From: Zeus faber
Taxonomy: Eukaryota; Chordata; Actinopteri; Zeiformes; Zeidae
Length of the DNA stretch: 64,000 nt
NCBI GenBank assembly: GCA_960531495.1
Contig: CAUIJY010000071.1
Location: forward strand, 1,798,001 to 1,862,000
Reading direction: 5' to 3'
In this document: positions 1 to 12,100 of the stretch, one piece after another
How the letters are laid out: the number at the start of each line of letters is the position of its first letter
Numbering within the stretch: the first letter of the stretch is position 1
Program-made: the position numbers and the translations under genes
The notes under the pieces: model-generated
Databases searched by the model: none
What the model was told of the DNA's origin: nothing
What the model saw: only the letters and a program-made list of their open reading frames with translations

Positions 1-2202
1 AATGAAAGAAAGATTGAAAGATTGAAGGAAAGAATGAAAGAAAGATTGAAAGAAAAATTGAAAGAAAGATTGAAAGAAAGATTGAAAGACTGAAGGAAAG
101 AATAAAAGAAAATGGAAAGAAAGATGGAAAGAAAGATTGACAGAAAGATAGATTGAAAGAAATATTAAAAGAAAGATTGAAAGATTGAAAGAAAGAATGT
201 AAGAATGATTGAAAGATTGAAAGAAAGAATGTAAGAATGATTGAAAGATTGAAAGATTGAAAGAAAGAATGAAAGAAAGACTGAAAAAAGAAAGAAAGAT
301 TGAAAGAAAGATTGAAAGATTGAAAGAAAGAATGAAAGAAAGATTGAAAAAAGATAGAAAAATAGAAAAATTGAAAGATTGAAAGATTGAAAGAAAGATT
401 GAAAGAAAGATTTATAGAAAGATTGAAAGACTGAAAGAAAGAATGAATAAAAGATTTAAAGAAAGATTGATAGATTGAAAGATTGAAAGAAAGATTGAAA
501 GAAAGAAAGATTTATAGAAAGGATGAAAGAAAGATTGAAAAAAGAAAGAAAGAAAGATTTGAAGTAAGAATTAAATATTGAAAGAAAGATTTTAGGAAAG
601 GTTGAAAGACTGAAAGAAAGAATGAAAGAAAGAATGAAAGAAAGATTGAAAGATTGAAAGAAAGAATGAAAGATTGAAAGAAAGATTGAAAGAAAGATTG
701 AAAGAAATATTGAAAGAAAGATAATTTGAAAGTAAGAAAGATTGAAAGAAAGATTGAAAGTAATAAAGATTGAAAGAAAGAATAAAAGAAAAATTGAAAG
801 ATTGAAAGATTGAAAGATTGAAAGAAAGACTTAAAGAAAAAATTGAAAGACTGAAAGTAAGAATGAAAGAAAGATTGAAAGTTTGAAAGAAAGAATGAAA
901 TTATTAAAGAAAGATTGAAAGAAAGATTGAAAGTTTGAAAGAAAGAATGAAATTATTAAAGAAAGATTGAAAGAAATATTGAAAGAAAGAATGAAAGAAA
1001 GATTGAAAGATTAAACAATTGAAAGAAAGATTGCAAGATAGATTGAAAGAAAGAATAAAATAAAGATTGAAAGAAAGATGGAAAGAAAGAAAGATTGAAA
1101 GATTGAATGATTGAAAGAAAGATTGACAGAAAGATTGAAAGCTTGAAAGATAGATTGAAAGAAAGATTTTAAGTAAGGTTGAAAGACTGAAAGAAAGACT
1201 GAAAGATTGAAAGAAAGAATGAAAGAACGATTGAAAGAAAGAATGAAAGAATGATAGAAAGATTGAAAGAAACAATGAAAGAAAGATTGAAAGATAAAAA
1301 GAAAGAATGAAAGATAGATTGAAAAATTGAAAGATTGAAAGAAAGACTAAAAGAAAGATAGAAAGAAAGATTGAAAGAAAGAAAGATTGAAAGATTGAAT
1401 GATTGAAAGAAAGATTGAAAGAAATATTGAAAGCTTGAAAGAAAGATTGAAAGAAAGATTTTAAGAAAGGTTGAAAGACTGAAAGAAAGAATGAAAGATT
1501 GAAAGAAAGAATGAAAGAACGATTGAAAGAAAGAATGAAAGATTGAAAGAAATATTGAAAGAAAGAGAGAATGAAAGTAAGAAAGATTGAAAGAAAGATT
1601 GAAAGTAATAAAGATTGAAAGAAAGAATGAAAGAAAAATTGAAAGATTGATAGATTGAAAGAAAGATTGAAAGAAAGATTTAAAGAAAGATTGAAAGACT
1701 GAAAGAAAGAATGAATAAAATAATTAAAGAAAGATTGAAAGATTGAAAGATTGAAAGAAATATTGAAAGATAAAGAAAGATTGAAAGAAAGAATGAAAGA
1801 CTGAAGGAAAGAATGAAAGAAAGATGGAAAGAAAGATTGAAAGAAACAATGAAAGAAAGATTGAAAGATTAAAAGAAAGAATGAAAGAAAGATTGAAAAA
1901 TTGAAAGATTGAAAGAAAAACTAAAAGAAAGAAAGAACGATTGAAAGAAAGATTGAAAGAAAGAATGAAAGAAAGATTGAAAGATTAAAAGAGAGAATGA
2001 AAGAAAGATTGAAAAATTGAAAGATTGAAAGAAAGACTAAAAGAAAGAAAGAACGATTGAAAGAAAGATGGAAAGAAAGATTGAAAGAAAGAAAGATTGA
2101 AAGAAATAAAAGAAAGATTGAAAGAAATAATGAAAGAAAGATTGAACGATTGGAAGAAATATTGAAAGAGAAAAATTGAAAGTAAGAAAGATTGAAAGAA
2201 AG
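1..2202 (+). repeat. 2.2 kb higher-order unit, copy 1
   Basis: Copy 1 of a tandem pair. The word attgaagg at 21 recurs at 2,223 (offset 2,202). After a 32 bp difference near 200-262 the offset becomes 2,170; after a 15 bp insertion in copy 2 near 3,217 it is 2,185. Near the end, copy 2 carries about 155 bp more than copy 1, so that attgaacgat at 2,141 pairs with 4,479. Between these indels the copies look nearly identical by eye. The left edge is cut by the window. Confidence 0.9.
199..262 (+). repeat. 32 bp tandem duplication
   Basis: A 32 bp segment beginning gtaagaatgattgaaag occurs at 199-230 and again at 231-262. The matching place in the next 2.2 kb copy (near 2,401) has it once. The length is eight 4-base words. 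It is therefore a recent gain in copy 1 or a loss in copy 2, typical of slippage or short unequal exchange. Confidence 0.9.
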
Positions 2203-4540
2203 AATGAAAGAAAGATTGAAAGATTGAAGGAAAGAATGAAAGAAAGATTGAAAGAAAAATTGAAAGAAAGATTGAAAGAAAGATTGAAAGACTGAAGGAA
2301 AGAATAAAAGAAAATGGAAAGAAAGATGGAAAGAAAGATTGACAGAAAGATAGATTGAAAGAAATATTAAAAGAAAGATTGAAAGATTGAAAGAAAGAAT
2401 GTAAGAATGATTGAAAGATTGAAAGATTGAAAGAAAGAATGAAAGAAAGACTGAAAAAAGAAAGAAAGATTGAAAGAAAGATTGAAAGATTGAAAGAAAG
2501 AATGAAAGAAAGATTGAAAAAAGATAGAAAAATAGAAAAATTGAAAGATTGAAAGATTGAAAGAAAGATTGAAAGAATGATTTATAGAAAGATTGAAAGA
2601 CTGAAAGAAAGAATGAATAAAAGATTTAAAGAAAGATTGATAGATTGAAAGATTGAAAGAAAGATTGAAAGAAAGAAAGATTTATAGAAAGGATGAAAGA
2701 AAGATTGAAAAAAGAAAGAAAGAAAGATTTGAAGTAAGAATTAAATATTGAAAGAAAGATTTTAGGAAAGGTTGAAAGACTGAAAGAAAGAATGAAAGAA
2801 AGAATGAAAGAAAGATTGAAAGATTGAAAGAAAGAATGAAAGATTGAAAGAAAGATTGAAAGAAAGATTGAAAGAAATATTGAAAGAAAGATAATTTGAA
2901 AGTAAGAAAGATTGAAAGAAAGATTGAAAGTAATAAAGATTGAAAGAAAGAATAAAAGAAAAATTGAAAGATTGAAAGATTGAAAGATTGAAAGAAAGAC
3001 TTAAAGAAAAAATTGAAAGACTGAAAGTAAGAATGAAAGAAAGATTGAAAGTTTGAAAGAAAGAATGAAATTATTAAAGAAAGATTGAAAGAAAGATTGA
3101 AAGTTTGAAAGAAAGAATGAAATTATTAAAGAAAGATTGAAAGAAATATTGAAAGAAAGAATGAAAGAAAGATTGAAAGATTAAACAATTGAAAGAAAGA
3201 TTGCAAGATAGATTGAAAAAAGAAAGATTGAAAGAAAGAATAAAATAAAGATTGAAAGAAAGATGGAAAGAAAGAAAGATTGAAAGATTGAATGATTGAA
3301 AGAAAGATTGACAGAAAGATTGAAAGCTTGAAAGATAGATTGAAAGAAAGATTTTAAGTAAGGTTGAAAGACTGAAAGAAAGACTGAAAGATTGAAAGAA
3401 AGAATGAAAGAACGATTGAAAGAAAGAATGAAAGAATGATAGAAAGATTGAAAGAAACAATGAAAGAAAGATTGAAAGATAAAAAGAAAGAATGAAAGAT
3501 AGATTGAAAAATTGAAAGATTGAAAGAAAGACTAAAAGAAAGATAGAAAGAAAGATTGAAAGAAAGAAAGATTGAAAGATTGAATGATTGAAAGAAAGAT
3601 TGAAAGAAATATTGAAAGCTTGAAAGAAAGATTGAAAGAAAGATTTTAAGAAAGGTTGAAAGACTGAAAGAAAGAATGAAAGATTGAAAGAAAGAATGAA
3701 AGAACGATTGAAAGAAAGAATGAAAGAATGAAAGATTGAAAGAAATATTGAAAGAAAGAGAGAATGAAAGTAAGAAAGATTGAAAGAAAGATTGAAAGTA
3801 ATAAAGATTGAAAGAAAGAATGAAAGAAAAATTGAAAGATTGATAGATTGAAAGAAAGATTGAAAGAAAGATTTAAAGAAAGATTGAAAGACTGAAAGAA
3901 AGAATGAATAAAATAATTAAAGAAAGATTGAAAGATTGAAAGATTGAAAGAAATATTGAAAGATAAAGAAAGATTGAAAGAAAGAATGAAAGACTGAAGG
4001 AAAGAATGAAAGAAAGATGGAAAGAAAGATTGAAAGAAACAATGAAAGAAAGATTGAAAGATTAAAAGAAAGAATGAAAGAAAGATTGAAAAATTGAAAG
4101 ATTGAAAGAAAAACTAAAAGAAAGAAAGAACGATTGAAAGAAAGATTGAAAGAAAGAATGAAAGAAAGATTGAAAGATTAAAAGAGAGAATGAAAGAAAG
4201 ATTGAAAAATTGAAAGATTGAAAGAAAGACTAAGAAAGAAAGAACGATTGAAAGAAAGAATGAAAGAAAGATTGAAAAAAAGATTGAAAGACTGAAGGAA
4301 AGAATAAAAGAAAGATTGAAAGATTAAACAATTGAAAGAAAGATTGCAAGAAAGATTGAAAAAAGAAAGATTGAAAGAAAGAATGAAAGAAAGATTGAAA
4401 GAAAGATGGAAAGAAAGATTGAAAGAAAGAAAGATTGAAAGAAATAAAAGAAAGATTGAAAGAAATAATGAAAGAAAGATTGAACGATTGGAAGAAATAT
4501 TGAAAGAGAAAAATTGAAAGTAAGAAAGATTGAAAGAAAG
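2203..4540 (+). repeat. 2.3 kb higher-order unit, copy 2
   Basis: Second member of the pair that begins at position 1. It lacks the extra 32 bp and has a 15 bp insertion near 3,217. It also has a longer 3' part (about 4,235-4,390) carrying the words gaaaaaaagattg and gactgaagg, which copy 1 lacks. Its last part (3,890 onward) also serves as the first member of the 833 bp pair. Confidence 0.88.
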
Positions 4541-5555
4541 AATGAAAGAAAGATTGAAAGATTGAAGGAAAGAATGAAAGAAAGATTGAAAGAAAAATTG
4601 AAAGAAAGATTGAAAGAAAGATTGAAAGACTGAAGGAAAGAATGAAAGAAAATGGAAAGAAAGATGGAAAGAAAGATTGACAGAAAGATAGATTGAAAGA
4701 AATATTAAAAGAAAGATTGAAAGACTGAAAGAAAGAATGAATAAAATAATTAAAGAAAGATTGAAAGATTGAAAGATTGAAAGAAATATTGAAAGATAAA
4801 GAAAGATTGAAAGAAAGAATGAAAGACTGAAGGAAAGAATGAAAGAAAGATGGAAAGAAAGATTGAAAGAAACAATGAAAGAAAGATTGAAAGATTAAAA
4901 GAAAGAATGAAAGAAAGATTGAAAAATTGAAAGATTGAAAGAAAAACTAAAAGAAAGAAAGAACGATTGAAAGAAAGATTGAAAGAAAGAATGAAAGAAA
5001 GATTGAAAGATTAAAAGAGAGAATGAAAGAAAGATTGAAAAATTGAAAGATTGAAAGAAAGACTAAGAAAGAAAGAACGATTGAAAGAAAGAATGAAAGA
5101 AAGATTGAAAAAAAGATTGAAAGACTGAAGGAAAGAATGAAAGAAAGATTGAAAGATTAAACAATTGAAAGAAAGATTGCAAGAAAGATTGAAAAAAGAA
5201 AGATTGAAAGAAAGAATGAAAGAAAGATTGAAAGAAAGATGGAAAGAAAGATTGAAAGAAAGAAAGATTGAAAGAAATAAAAGAAAGATTGAAAGAAATA
5301 ATGAAAGAAAGATTGAACGATTGGAAGAAATATTGAAAGAGAAAAATTGAAAGTAAGAAAGATTGAAAGAAAGAATGAAAGAAAGATTGAAAGATTGAAG
5401 GAAAGAATGAAAGAAAGATTGAAAGAAAAATTGAAAGAAAGATTGAAAGAAAGATTGAAAGACTGAAGGAAAGAATGAAAGAAAATGGAAAGAAAGATGG
5501 AAAGAAAGATTGACAGAAAGATAGATTGAAAGAAATATTAAAAGAAAGATTGAAA
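3890..5555 (+). repeat. 833 bp tandem pair (3,890-4,722 and 4,723-5,555)
   Basis: The word gactgaaag at 3,890 recurs at 4,723, and the caattg landmark near 4,330 recurs near 5,163, both at offset 833. The second copy ends where the sequence turns from the gactgaaag continuation to gattgaaag, near 5,555. The same pair reappears inside the second 5,155 bp unit, with its internal junction at 9,878. The pair therefore predates the 5,155 bp duplication. Confidence 0.9.
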
Positions 5556-8500
5556 GATTGAAAGAAAGAATGTAAGAATGATTGAAAGATTGAAAGATTG
5601 AAAGAAAGAATGAAAGAAAGACTGAAAAAAGAAAGAAAGATTGAAAGAAAGATTGAAAGATTGAAAGAAAGAATGAAAGAAAGATTGAAAAAAGATAGAA
5701 AAATTGAAAAATTGAAAGATTGAAAGATTGAAAGAAAGATTGAAAGAAAGATTTATAGAAAGATTGAAAGACTGAAAGAAAGAATGAATAAAAGATTTAA
5801 AGAAAGATTGATAGATTGAAAGATTGAAAGAAAGATTGAAAGAAAGAAAGATTTATAGAAAGGATGAAAGAAAGATTGAAAAAAGAAAGAAAGAAAGATT
5901 TGAAGTAAGAATTAAATATTGAAAGAAAGATTTTAGGAATGGTTGAAAGACTGAAAGAAAGAATGAAAGAAAGAATGAAAGAAAGATTGAAAGATTGAAA
6001 GATTGAAAGAAAGAATGAAAGATTGAAAGAAAGATTGAAAGATTGAAAGAAAGATTGAAAGATTGAAAGAAATATTGAAAGAAAGATAATTTGAAAGTAA
6101 GAAAGATTGAAAGAAAGATTGAAAGTAATAAAGATTGAAAGAAAGAATAAAAGAAAAATTGAAAGATTGAAAGATTGAAAGATTGAAAGAAAGACTTAAA
6201 GAAAAAATTGAAAGACTGAAAGTAAGAATGAAAGAAAGATTGAAAGTTTGAAAGAAAGAATGAAATTATTAAAGAAAGATTGAAAGAAAGATTGAAAGTT
6301 TGAAAGAAAGAATGAAATTATTAAAGAAAGATTGAAAGAAATATTGAAAGAAAGAATGAAAGAAAGATTGAAAGATTAAACAATTGAAAGAAAGATTGCA
6401 AGATAGATTGAAAAAAGAAAGATTGAAAGAAAGAATAAAATAAAGATTGAAAGAAAGATGGAAAGAAAGATTGAAAGAAAGAAAGATTGAAATAAATAAC
6501 AAAAGAAAGATTGAAAGAAATAATGAAAGAAAGATTGAACGATTGGAAGAAATATTGAAAGATAGAAAAATTGAAAGTAAGAAAGATTGAAAGAAAGAAT
6601 GAAAGAAAGATTGAAAGATTGAAATATTGAAAGAAAGAATGAAAGACAGATTGAAAGATTGAAAGAAAGATTGAAAGAAAGATTGAAAGATTGAAATATT
6701 TAAAGAAAGATTGAAAGAAAGAATGAAAGAAAGATTGAAAAAAAGATTGAAAAAAAGAAAAATTGAAAGATTGAAAGATTGAAAGAAAGATTGAAAGAAA
6801 GATTTAAAGAAAGATTGACAGACTGAAAGAAAGAAAGAATAAAAGATTTAAAGAAAGATTGAAAGATTGAAAGATTGAAAGAAAAATTGAAAGAAAGAAA
6901 GATTGAAAGAAGGAAAGGTTGAAAGAAATATTGAAAGAAAGATTGAAAGATTGAAAGAAAGAATGAAAGAAAGATTGAAAGATTGAAATAAAAATTGAAA
7001 GAAAGATTGAAAGATTGAAAGATGGAAAGAAAGATTGAAAGTTTGAAAGAAATATTGAAAGACAGAAAGATTGAAAGAAAGAATGAAAGAAAGATTGAAA
7101 ATTTGATATATTGAAAGAAATAATGAAAGAAAGATTGAAAGATTGAAAGAAAGCTTGAAAGCTTGAAATATTTAAAGAAAGATTGAAAGAAAGAATGAAA
7201 GAACGATTGAAAGAAAAAATGAAAGAATGAAAGAAAAATTGACAGATTGAAAGATATATTGAAAGAAAGAGAGAATGAAAGTAAGAAAGATTGAAAGAAA
7301 GATTGAAAGTAAAAAAGATTGAAAGAAAGAATGAAAGATTAAACAATTGAAAGAAAGATTGCAAGATAGATTGAAAAAAGAAAGATTGAAAGAAAGAATA
7401 AAATAAAGATTGAAAGAAAGATGGAAAGAAAGATTGAAAGAAAGAAAGATTGAAATAAATAACAAAAGAAAGATTGAAAGAAATAATGAAAGAAAGATTG
7501 AACGATTGGAAGAAATATTGAAAGATAGAAAAATTGAAAGTAAGAAAGATTGAAAGAAAGAATGAAAGAAAGATTGAAAGATTGAAATATTGAAAGAAAG
7601 AATGAAAGACAGATTGAAAGATTGAAAGAAAGATTGAAAGAAAGATTGAAAGATTGAAATTTTTAAAGAAAGATTGAAAGAAAGAATGAAAGAAAGATTG
7701 AAAAAAAGATTGAAAAAAAGAAAAATTGAAAGATTGAAAGATTGAAAGAAAGATTGAAAGAAAGATTTAAAGAAAGATTGACAGACTGAAAGAAAGAAAG
7801 AATAAAAGATTTAAAGAAAGATTGAAAGATTGAAAGATTGAAAGAAAAATTGAAAGAAAGAAAGATTGAAAGAAGGAAAGGTTGAAAGAAATATTGAAAG
7901 AAAGATTGAAAGATTGAAAGAAAGAATGAAAGAAAGATTGAAAGATTGAAATAAAAATTGAAAGAAAGATTGAAAGATTGAAAGATGGAAAGAAAGATTG
8001 AAAGTTTGAAAGAAATATTGAAAGACAGAAAGATTGAAAGAAAGAATGAAAGAAAGATTGAAAATTTGATATATTGAAAGAAATAATGAAAGAAAGATTG
8101 AAAGATTGAAAGAAAGCTTGAAAGATTGAAATATTTAAAGAAAGATTGAAAGAAAGAATGAAAGAACGATTGAAAGAAAAAATGAAAGAATGAAAGAAAA
8201 ATTGACAGATTGAAAGATATATTGAAAGAAAGAGAGATTGAAAAAATAAAAGATTGAAAGAAAGATTGAAAGTTATGAAGATTGAAAGAAAGAATGAAGG
8301 AAAAACTGAAAGATTGAAAGACTGAAAGAATGAATGAAAGAAAGATTGAAAGATTGAAAGAAAAAATGAAAAACTTAAAGAAAGATTGAAAGAAATATTG
8401 AAAGATAGATAGAAAGATTGAATGAAAGAAAGATTGAAAAAAAGAAAGATTGAAAGAAAGATTTATAGAAAGAATGAAAGAACGATTGAAAAAAGAATGA

Positions 8501-9120
8501 AAGATTGAAAGAAAGATTGAAAGAAAGATTGAAAGAAAGATTGAAAGAAAGAAAGATTGAAAGAAATATTGAAAGAAAGATCGAAAGATTGAAAGAAAGA
8601 ATGAAAGAAAGATTGAAAAAAAGTTTGAAAAAAAGAAAGATTGAAAGAAAGATTGAAAAAAAAGAAAGATTTAAAGATAGAATAAAAGAAAGATTGAATG
8701 AAAGATTGAAAAAAAAAGAAAGATTGAAAGATTGAAAGAAATATTGAAAGACAGAAAGATTGAAAGAAACAATGAAAGAAAGATTGAAAGATTAAAAGAA
8801 AGAATGAAAGAACGATTGAAAGAAAGATTGAAAGAAAGATTGAAAGAAAGATTGAAAGAAAGATTGAATGAAAGATTGAAAGAAAGAATGAAACAAAGAT
8901 TGAAATAAAGAATGAAAGAAAGATTGAAAGAAAGATAGAAGGAAAGATTGAAAGATTGAATGATTGAAAGAAAGACTGAAAGAAAGAATGACGGACAGAA
9001 AGATTGAAAGAAAGAATGAAAGAAAGATTGAAAAAAAGATTGAAAGACTGAAAGAAAGAATGAAAGAAAGATTGAAAGTTTAAACAATTGAAAGAACGAT
9101 TGCAAGAAAGATTGAAAAAA
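3966..9120 (+). repeat. 5,155 bp higher-order unit, copy 1
   Basis: Landmarks here recur 5,155 bp downstream: gacggac 8,990 to 14,145, the 833 bp junction 4,723 to 9,878, and the 963 bp junction near 7,333 to 12,488. Near the left edge the offset is 5,153, because this copy has gactaagaaag where copy 2 has gactaaaagaaag. Two substitutions I could fix are C at 7,162 versus A at 12,317, and T at 7,661 versus A at 12,816. The copies otherwise look identical over kilobases. The boundary lies in shared sequence, so the exact break is uncertain by tens of bases. Confidence 0.92.
6370..8236 (+). repeat. 963 bp tandem pair inside the 5,155 bp unit (copy 1)
   Basis: The landmark aaacaattg at 6,378 recurs at 7,341 (offset 963), and attgaaataaataac near 6,485 recurs near 7,448. 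The second member stops at about 8,236, where agagagaatg gives way to agagagattg, so it is about 907 bp. Because the pair is repeated 5,155 bp further on, it formed before that larger duplication. Confidence 0.9.
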
Positions 9121-12100
9121 GAAAGATTGAAAGAAAGAATGAAAGACTGAAGGAAAGAATGAAAGAAAGATGGAAAGAAAGATTGAAAGAAACAATGAAA
9201 GAAAGATTGAAAGATTAAAAGAAAGAATGAAAGAAAGATTGAAAAATTGAAAGATTGAAAGAAAAACTAAAAGAAAGAAAGAACGATTGAAAGAAAGATT
9301 GAAAGAAAGAATGAAAGAAAGATTGAAAGATTAAAAGAGAGAATGAAAGAAAGATTGAAAAATTGAAAGATTGAAAGAAAGACTAAAAGAAAGAAAGAAC
9401 GATTGAAAGAAAGAATGAAAGAAAGATTGAAAAAAAGATTGAAAGACTGAAGGAAAGAATGAAAGAAAGATTGAAAGATTAAACAATTGAAAGAAAGATT
9501 GCAAGAAAGATTGAAAAAAGAAAGATTGAAAGAAAGAATGAAAGAAAGATTGAAAGAAAGATGGAAAGAAAGATTGAAAGAAAGAAAGATTGAAAGAAAT
9601 AAAAGAAAGATTGAAAGAAATAATGAAAGAAAGATTGAACGATTGGAAGAAATATTGAAAGAGAAAAATTGAAAGTAAGAAAGATTGAAAGAAAGAATGA
9701 AAGAAAGATTGAAAGATTGAAGGAAAGAATGAAAGAAAGATTGAAAGAAAAATTGAAAGAAAGATTGAAAGAAAGATTGAAAGACTGAAGGAAAGAATGA
9801 AAGAAAATGGAAAGAAAGATGGAAAGAAAGATTGACAGAAAGATAGATTGAAAGAAATATTAAAAGAAAGATTGAAAGACTGAAAGAAAGAATGAATAAA
9901 ATAATTAAAGAAAGATTGAAAGATTGAAAGATTGAAAGAAATATTGAAAGATAAAGAAAGATTGAAAGAAAGAATGAAAGACTGAAGGAAAGAATGAAAG
10001 AAAGATGGAAAGAAAGATTGAAAGAAACAATGAAAGAAAGATTGAAAGATTAAAAGAAAGAATGAAAGAAAGATTGAAAAATTGAAAGATTGAAAGAAAA
10101 ACTAAAAGAAAGAAAGAACGATTGAAAGAAAGATTGAAAGAAAGAATGAAAGAAAGATTGAAAGATTAAAAGAGAGAATGAAAGAAAGATTGAAAAATTG
10201 AAAGATTGAAAGAAAGACTAAGAAAGAAAGAACGATTGAAAGAAAGAATGAAAGAAAGATTGAAAAAAAGATTGAAAGACTGAAGGAAAGAATGAAAGAA
10301 AGATTGAAAGATTAAACAATTGAAAGAAAGATTGCAAGAAAGATTGAAAAAAGAAAGATTGAAAGAAAGAATGAAAGAAAGATTGAAAGAAAGATGGAAA
10401 GAAAGATTGAAAGAAAGAAAGATTGAAAGAAATAAAAGAAAGATTGAAAGAAATAATGAAAGAAAGATTGAACGATTGGAAGAAATATTGAAAGAGAAAA
10501 ATTGAAAGTAAGAAAGATTGAAAGAAAGAATGAAAGAAAGATTGAAAGATTGAAGGAAAGAATGAAAGAAAGATTGAAAGAAAAATTGAAAGAAAGATTG
10601 AAAGAAAGATTGAAAGACTGAAGGAAAGAATGAAAGAAAATGGAAAGAAAGATGGAAAGAAAGATTGACAGAAAGATAGATTGAAAGAAATATTAAAAGA
10701 AAGATTGAAAGATTGAAAGAAAGAATGTAAGAATGATTGAAAGATTGAAAGATTGAAAGAAAGAATGAAAGAAAGACTGAAAAAAGAAAGAAAGATTGAA
10801 AGAAAGATTGAAAGATTGAAAGAAAGAATGAAAGAAAGATTGAAAAAAGATAGAAAAATTGAAAAATTGAAAGATTGAAAGATTGAAAGAAAGATTGAAA
10901 GAAAGATTTATAGAAAGATTGAAAGACTGAAAGAAAGAATGAATAAAAGATTTAAAGAAAGATTGATAGATTGAAAGATTGAAAGAAAGATTGAAAGAAA
11001 GAAAGATTTATAGAAAGGATGAAAGAAAGATTGAAAAAAGAAAGAAAGAAAGATTTGAAGTAAGAATTAAATATTGAAAGAAAGATTTTAGGAATGGTTG
11101 AAAGACTGAAAGAAAGAATGAAAGAAAGAATGAAAGAAAGATTGAAAGATTGAAAGATTGAAAGAAAGAATGAAAGATTGAAAGAAAGATTGAAAGATTG
11201 AAAGAAAGATTGAAAGATTGAAAGAAATATTGAAAGAAAGATAATTTGAAAGTAAGAAAGATTGAAAGAAAGATTGAAAGTAATAAAGATTGAAAGAAAG
11301 AATAAAAGAAAAATTGAAAGATTGAAAGATTGAAAGATTGAAAGAAAGACTTAAAGAAAAAATTGAAAGACTGAAAGTAAGAATGAAAGAAAGATTGAAA
11401 GTTTGAAAGAAAGAATGAAATTATTAAAGAAAGATTGAAAGAAAGATTGAAAGTTTGAAAGAAAGAATGAAATTATTAAAGAAAGATTGAAAGAAATATT
11501 GAAAGAAAGAATGAAAGAAAGATTGAAAGATTAAACAATTGAAAGAAAGATTGCAAGATAGATTGAAAAAAGAAAGATTGAAAGAAAGAATAAAATAAAG
11601 ATTGAAAGAAAGATGGAAAGAAAGATTGAAAGAAAGAAAGATTGAAATAAATAACAAAAGAAAGATTGAAAGAAATAATGAAAGAAAGATTGAACGATTG
11701 GAAGAAATATTGAAAGATAGAAAAATTGAAAGTAAGAAAGATTGAAAGAAAGAATGAAAGAAAGATTGAAAGATTGAAATATTGAAAGAAAGAATGAAAG
11801 ACAGATTGAAAGATTGAAAGAAAGATTGAAAGAAAGATTGAAAGATTGAAATATTTAAAGAAAGATTGAAAGAAAGAATGAAAGAAAGATTGAAAAAAAG
11901 ATTGAAAAAAAGAAAAATTGAAAGATTGAAAGATTGAAAGAAAGATTGAAAGAAAGATTTAAAGAAAGATTGACAGACTGAAAGAAAGAAAGAATAAAAG
12001 ATTTAAAGAAAGATTGAAAGATTGAAAGATTGAAAGAAAAATTGAAAGAAAGAAAGATTGAAAGAAGGAAAGGTTGAAAGAAATATTGAAAGAAAGATTG

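Noticed and set aside
421-470. Poly(A) signals (aataaa) and TATA-like words
   Set aside because: They arise from single changes in gaatgaataaaag-type words throughout the array and have no associated transcription unit.
904-3460. Minus-strand frames at 904-1,275 and 3,074-3,460 as a duplicated small gene
   Set aside because: They are the two copies of the 2.2 kb satellite unit. The 15 bp difference is an array indel and the composition is the same as surrounding DNA.
4332-4517. Recurring 61-codon KERL frame as a conserved small protein
   Set aside because: It recurs because the DNA block was duplicated. The peptide is a direct readout of the 12-mer, and flanking sequence is equally conserved.
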